A stretch of 64,000 nucleotides of DNA, taken from assembly GCA_008933995.1 (NCBI GenBank), contig WARS01000016.1, positions 16,496,886 through 16,560,885 of the forward strand, given 5' to 3'. The first letter of the stretch is position 1. The number at the start of each line of letters is the position of its first letter. The position numbers were made by a program, and so were the translations under genes. The stretch is from Datnioides undecimradiatus (lineage: Eukaryota; Chordata; Actinopteri; Lobotiformes; Datnioididae). The notes beneath the pieces were generated by a model. That model saw nothing but the letters and a program-made list of their open reading frames with translations. It searched no databases and was not told the origin of the DNA. Positions 39,642 to 64,000 of this stretch are shown piece by piece.

Positions 39642-40460
39642 TTACATGCTACTAAAATAACCTAAATGTGCTGAAAACTGGAGTAAGCTTGGTAGTTCTG
39701 CCAGTTTCTTCACTTCAGGTTGCAGCTGTATTGCACCTGAGGCAATCAAGTCTAAGCGATTGCTGTACTTGGACTGCATGTCGACGATCTGGTTGAATCC
39801 CTGCTCAATGAGTTTGTGTTGTTTGGAAAACAAGAAAAAACAGCTTGGTCTTCTTCCAGAGAACACAGTATTTTTGACACCAATTCTGTCACAGTCAAGG
39901 GTGCAGTAAGAGGTCTGGGCTTCATCATCTGTCTGTACGCCGACAAAATTATCCTGGATAGCGAGCTTGGGTTACCTCAAAAAGCTGCACCACACAGACA
40001 TGGACACCGAAGTTCAGGGGATAAAGTGGATATCCATGTTGGTCCTACCCATTCTGAAGTAGCTAGTGTACATGAGTGGCCTCAGGGTCTTACCAGTAAA
40101 TCATTGCAGATGATGAATGCATTATTTTATTGCTAATTAGTCTACTAATAAATGTTTACATTTATAGTATACATAGGTGTGTATTACAAGACAAGACAAT
40201 ACAGTAAATAATGTGTATCTGGATGCAAGATGGTACATTGCTTTCCAACAGTGGAGGTCCAGCAGGGCTCTCAAGATGAAGAAAGTCATGCTCTCCACAT
40301 GCAATACCAAGAACAAGCGTGTCCATTTATGTCATGTTTGCGGCCCATGGTAACCATGCACAAATGTGCACCTGCATGTGGTCAGAAATACATGTGCAAT
40401 ACGGGCAAAACTTGTTGCTCACATTTGTTGCATGCACATTCCCTAGCCCATCCAATTTGA
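39642..40460. pseudogene. Decayed protein-like sequence of unknown origin
   Basis: On the minus strand about 39648-39950 reads QTDDEAQTSYCTLDCDRIGV followed downstream by KQHKLIEQGFNQIVDMQSKY, with protein-like composition, and is closed by a stop upstream. On the plus strand 40230-40460 reads a cysteine/histidine-rich stretch (MHKCAPACGQKYMCNTGKTC; NKRVHLCHVCG in another frame) that faintly recalls the cysteine-rich tail of piggyBac transposases. I do not recognise either piece and cannot say whether they belong together. Confidence 0.25.
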
Positions 40461-42657
40461 TTTAATATTTTAATAATTCTTTTTTCAGTCGATTAATTCT
40501 CGCTCTAGATTTCCACAGTCTGACAGCACCCCTTGGTTGTGACTTAAGGGGGTGGTCTCTAATCTGCACCTGCTGCACATACACATACCACTACAGCAAG
40601 CTCAGAATTTGAACTCTATCACTCATAAAAACTGTGGGCCTGTGCTTCCTAAGACTTCACTTAATGAATGAGATTATTATTCCCCCAAAACAAAATCTAC
40701 TCACAAAACCACAACTCTCATTAGTGATCATCTGCTCTGGAAAAGCCTGCAACTCATCCTTCACCACTACTTTCAGGCTCCAGCTCAGGCTCTGGGACAG
40801 TAACATGTTTACACAGGCACTTTAACACAGAACAGAATCACACATCTGTGACAGGCAGTGAAACAAACAGACAGACGAGAGACAGACTGATCGTCTGACA
40901 GGCAGATAAAACAGACAGATATGGAGATGACATTGGAGCAGTAGAGACAGACAGTCAGTGAGCCTGTCAGGCTAGCATTGCAAATAGACCACCATGAAGT
41001 GCAAGGACAGAGCCAATCTGTTCACAGAGCACCCTCCTCCCACTCTCCACCGCAGTTAATAAGCACCTGTTAGACAACAAATTAAGTTGTTGACTGTAAA
41101 AAACAGGACAGCTTTATGCCTGTTTTTATGATAAGGAGCTTGATTATGGGAGCCGGTATTATCTGTTCATTACTGTAGTCAACATTCTGATACCAAAGGG
41201 CAGAGAGGCTGGCTGATGGTTAAATAGATATGGTGTTTATTGTCTGAGAATGGAGGGAAGAGGGGATGCCAAGGAGGGAAGGCTAGATTAGGTAGTGCAT
41301 GAAACACTATATGGGCGAGAAGAGAAGAGGTGTCATCATTTGAAAACAAAACTTACAAATCCACTTGCCTTAACAGATTTCAAGCAGTAACTGATGAGTG
41401 AGGGGTTGTTTTACAAACAGGACAAATAACAATTAAAAATTAAACTACAATTTTAGAGAAAAGCTAGTGCTGCATTTGTGTGTTTTTAAAGACTACACCT
41501 TTCAACTTGTCAAAAACTTGTTTTAAACTATCTTTAATACTAAGTATTACTAAGTATAATACAGAGTTTAGTTTCTTTAATACACTAAACATAATCTGCA
41601 TGTGACTCAGGTAACGCCTGACTGGTTAAACATTTACAACTTAGCTCTTAACCTCTACAATGGCTATAAAAGTTCCAGACGTTGCTACAGTGGGACTTTA
41701 AAAATGTACAGCTGCAATGGCACAAAAACACGATTGCTCTTGACTATGACTATGACAAGCAAACCTTATGACAAACACTAGACAAAGTCTTGGAAGGTAA
41801 TAAGTAAAGTAGTGTATCAAGATGGTCACAGCTAACTGGCTTTCTTAACAGAGTTAAGTAGGCAAATTAACTTAGAAGTGTTGAGACCTGTTTGTAGGTA
41901 TAAATAACTAAATGAATGTCATTTTTTAGCTTTATAATAAAAATATTAAGTTTTACTTTTCATGTACGTTTTACACCTACGAGAGATGAAAGGAGGCAGT
42001 TTGATATAGAGGGATGAGATGAAATCCAAAGGAGATGAGAGACACCAAAGTCTCCCTGATCCTCATCATCTGTCATCTGACTTGGCGAAAGATTGCACAC
42101 ATTGTTGTTAATATCTGTGAGCCAGAGCAACAGATCTGCTCTCTGCTGGTGGGCCCAGGCACCAGCGATGAGGTGTGCTGTTAAAATGACTGTTGAGTTA
42201 ATGCAGTTCACATTTAATGGAACCAGAAAAACATCAGCTGCAGATAATGTGGGTGAAATATGGGGTATTAAAATAACACATTTGTGAAAAAGGACACAGA
42301 GTATACAACACATTAAGTACTTTTAGCCAATAGCTAATGTATATAATGTATGTTATGTCATTATGTCTCTTCTCAAATTCTTACTTTATCAGTTATTATT
42401 GCTGTTACTATTATTGCTTTTGCTTGTGTGTACACTAACCTTAAAATGTGTCAATGCAGGCTTACATTCATTCTCATCCATTCAAGCAACTAAATCCTAT
42501 CTCTCAGTTTCTATCACAAATCTACTATAACTACCACTGCACAAAGCAATCTAGTCTAGTTGTATGTTACTTCTTCTTATTCAATTCTCTTTAAATCCTA
42601 TATATGTGTCTTTTTTACATTGTCGTGTGTTTTCTAGTTTATGTTAAACTAAATTAC

Positions 42658-42711
42658 CTGGTTGTTGAGAAGTCCAGTAAACTTTGCTTGTCCATCCGGT
42701 CCCTCTTCACT
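42658..42711 (-). other. Candidate short exon encoding MDKQSLLDFSTT
   Basis: Lies between CTCCATATAG and the donor ACCAG|GTAATT. The ATG at 42693-42695 opens 12 codons and two bases, again the phase rbm20 exon 2 would accept. The acceptor pyrimidine tract is modest and the donor is average. Confidence 0.2.
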
Positions 42712-44066
42712 CTATATGGAGGAGTAGATGAATACAGTAGTATACAAAATATAGCAATAAACTGAATTATTACTGACTTATAATTACTGGCAGGTAAAGA
42801 ACAGACTTCTGAAAATCAAACAAGACTGGAAAGGTGCCATATAAACATTTAAATAAGTGTTCCTCACGGTCAAATGTAAAAGTAAAAATGTAAATAAATG
42901 TTACTTATATACCAGAATAATGTGTATGGGAGAGAAAAGGAGAGGTGGACAACAGCCGAGGAGTGAGATGGTGGACTGTTAGTTCTATTTTTCACTTCAG
43001 AAGTGTGAATTAGTTGTGGAGGAAGCTACAGGAACGCAGTCCAGCACAGAGAGTGAGATGTTAGGCAGTGGTTACAAGCATTGGGTCCCCTGAGATATGA
43101 AGCAAAATATCTGATTGTTCTGTTTCATCTTGGGGAAGGTGATAAAGATAAAAGTGATGAAAAAAACATGGAGCACAATGAAATTCCAGTTGTGGTTACT
43201 CTGCTCTTAAAGGTTAAAAACCTCTGACGTAATGCAAGTCCTGGCAAACACACCGCAGCCAGATGCTCTGGAGGTCTGCGGTATTACAACAGCGGCCTAC
43301 CAGTACGTCTCCAGAGGTCACGACCTTTCAGATGCACCGCCAGCGCAAGGTGATGTTACACTAGAATGACAGCCACGTATGTGTGATGAGGGATCTCCCC
43401 TGGCACAGTGCAATTCAACAGGATCACTGATATCAAAAACAAAATATAACACATGTGTAAAGGCTGTGTAATGAGTGTCAGATTCTGACCTTGATGCCAG
43501 ACTGTCGCTGACCTTGTGTCCACTGTGGTTTGACACAGAACCAAAATCCTGAAGGAGTTTCCTTCCCTGGATACTTCAGGATGAGTTATTACTGAGCCAA
43601 AGTTACTTTGAAGAACTAAACGCAGTTGTACATATGATTTAAAAAAGGCGACAGACAGAAAACATAACACAACACAATATGATACAAAAGTAATAAAATA
43701 TGAGAACATGTGTTGACAAACATTTGGTACATATGTGGATTACTCAGCTTATGGATTCACTTAAAAGGTTTTGTGTTCAGTTGTTTGGGTTTTTTTTTCA
43801 AATTTTATATGAAAACCCAAACAAGTTTTTCAGCAAAACATCTTTAGACTTTCAGAATAATTTTTCTGTAAATCTGGTCTCTTATGCTCACACACAGCTG
43901 TACTTGATAGAAAATGTTAATAAATGTTGATGTAAAAAAAAAAAAAATGGCCCAATCACATTTCACTGAAACCTTTTTAAGTAACAAATCACACATGTCC
44001 ACCCGACTAAAGACAGACATTTTCTCTGCAAATACCTCTTTGACTGTCAGGTATCAGTGCCACAGC

Positions 44067-44078
44067 ACCACCTAGTGG
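44067..44078 (-). promoter_or_regulatory. CTCF-like motif, reverse
   Basis: The minus strand reads CCACTAGGTGGT followed by GCT, an 11 of 12 match to the core. It is the same core as at 14901 but in the opposite orientation. Sequence match only. Confidence 0.3.
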
Positions 44079-44819
44079 TCTCGGGTACATCACATTGACA
44101 GTGTCACACAATTTATTTTTAAAATCTTTTATTTTTGTAAGTTTTCTAATTACATAAAAATGAACCAAAATGTTTAAAAGGCAGAATCAAAACTAGGTAA
44201 AACATATGATGAGTTTAATGCCAAACAATTCATCCATTTAGGAAATAAAAGATAAATTACAACTTGTGATTCCAGAAAAGCACAACTTGGCTTATTACTG
44301 ACGCTATGAGTCATTTTGGGACTCAAATAGATATGGTTACCCGCTGCTGATTCACTTCAGGTATTAAAATATCAAGTTCAGGGAGCTGTGTTGATTTCCA
44401 AAATGGATATCTGGTGTTCTAGAATTAAACCTGTCATACATTTAAATGACCTAAAAAACAGGAAATTACACGATACAGTAACAACCATAAAAAGGAACCA
44501 CAACCTTTTAACATTTTAAGCCATGTGGCTGGTTATGACTGATACAAGTTAGCATTGTTCCAAGCGTACAAAGAGTATACATTACAGAAACAGTGAACAA
44601 AAACTCTTACCCCTTCAAGGGTGACAACAAAAGCAAAACTCTAGATCAGCTGAAGACCCTCCATCTCCGCTGACCTTTAAAGGTTTTACTTTGACAACCT
44701 TCATCAAAGTCATATCAAAACAGTCTCAACTGTACACAAGTTCAATTGCTTTCTGAAAAGGGCCTGAAGGGTTATCTTTAAACAGGATCTCGGCCAAGTC
44801 AAATTTCAAAAGACAGATT

Positions 44820-45302
44820 ACCAAAATTTACCTCAAAACTGTTTATTATAGAAAAAAATCAACATAGTAACACAGGAGGTAACAAGTGCTCTCTTCAGGA
44901 CCTCTTCAGACAGAATGATGATATTTCATTTCATTGTCAAATTACATTTCTGTTTGTTGTCAGGCGAAGCAGGAAACGTTTTTGTGCCCTGCTCTCAATG
45001 TTCTCAAGAAAAGCCATATTTGTAGTTATATCAGTCAGAAATCAAATGCAAATGATAAATATTCATTCTGAGCCATAGTTTTGCGAGTGTTACCAAAACA
45101 TCATATTCAATTAATCTGCAGATTCAGACCACGGGAAGCTTGGACGTGCCGCAATGTTTAGCTTTTACAGAGGGACTAAAAAAAGGCTGGTGGACTGACT
45201 GAGATATTTCTGTCTTTGGGCCCTGTTGTGGAGGCTTGGAGCTACGCAGTGCACTGTAGAGGCAGAGGAGGGAGCGAAGAGGAGGATGAGGAGCTGAAAC
45301 TA
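44820..45302 (-). other. smc3: smc3 3' UTR (inferred)
   Basis: From the TAA stop to about 20 nt past the AATAAA at 44842-44847. No coding signal. The end is inferred from the signal only. Confidence 0.55.
44842..44847 (-). terminator. smc3: smc3 poly(A) signal AATAAA
   Basis: First AATAAA found downstream of the smc3 stop, about 455 nt after it. The sequence beyond it on the minus strand is T/G-rich. It implies a 3' UTR of about 0.45-0.5 kb (44820-45302). Further AATAAA-like sites lie near 44110. Confidence 0.6.

Positions 45303-64000
<18,698 letters not shown>

Larger units (their letters stand above)
40500..44800. other. Region between smc3 and the rbm20 upstream zone: no firm gene
   Basis: Holds the candidate exon at 42658-42711, a CTCF-like motif at 44067-44078 and open frames (for example 41960-42313 minus) without recognisable domains. 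The minus strand at 42060-42250 has balanced composition unlike the AT-rich flanks and could be a conserved non-coding element. Confidence 0.45.

Noticed and set aside
41960-42313. 117-codon minus-strand open frame as a gene
   Set aside because: No similarity recalled and no promoter or splice context; kept only as a possible conserved non-coding block.
43356-43709. 117-codon minus-strand open frame
   Set aside because: Several unrelated frames overlap and none has a recognisable motif.

Overview
The window looks like AT-rich nuclear DNA of a teleost fish. It carries parts of two genes, both on the minus strand and head to tail: the 3' half of smc3 (right side) and the 5' part of rbm20 (left side). 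SMC3 and RBM20 are neighbours in the same orientation in human (10q25), so this is conserved vertebrate synteny. The repeats are fish-like: a piggyBac-type MITE, a Tc1/mariner-type MITE between CA/TG microsatellites, a decayed mariner transposase, and a short repeat found widely in teleosts.

Right part (45.3-62.4 kb): 18 coding exons of smc3. They join in one frame into 894 codons and would be residues 324-1217 of a 1217-residue protein. The encoded parts are the end of the first coiled coil, the hinge, the returning coiled coil and the C-terminal ATPase lobe (LSGGQ signature, Walker B, stop). The N-terminal exons lie beyond the right edge. One intron, 54975-57311, is a textbook U12-type AT-AC intron. 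A poly(A) signal lies at 44842-44847.

Left part (2.9-32.5 kb): rbm20. Exons 2-5 (5902 down to 2859) carry the leucine-rich region and the first zinc finger, which is split over two exons. A candidate first coding exon with an upstream in-frame stop and a compatible splice phase lies at 32364-32482, behind a 26.5-kb intron. The five exons add up to exactly 478 codons. The RRM and later exons lie beyond the left edge.

Middle (32.5-45.3 kb): a TATA-like candidate promoter at about 32.77 kb; a second promoter-like zone at 38.2-39.0 kb with strong minus-strand splice donors and a possible short internal exon; a piggyBac MITE at 39283-39580; and decayed protein-like sequence at 39.6-40.5 kb. CTCF-like motifs lie in convergent orientation on either side of the rbm20 promoter.

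SMC3 is the cohesin ATPase; RBM20 is a striated-muscle splicing regulator (for example of titin). Nothing here suggests an operon-like or toxin/defence system, and I saw no retrovirus or LTR element. All exon limits are hand-called from splice signals and from protein similarity recalled from memory.
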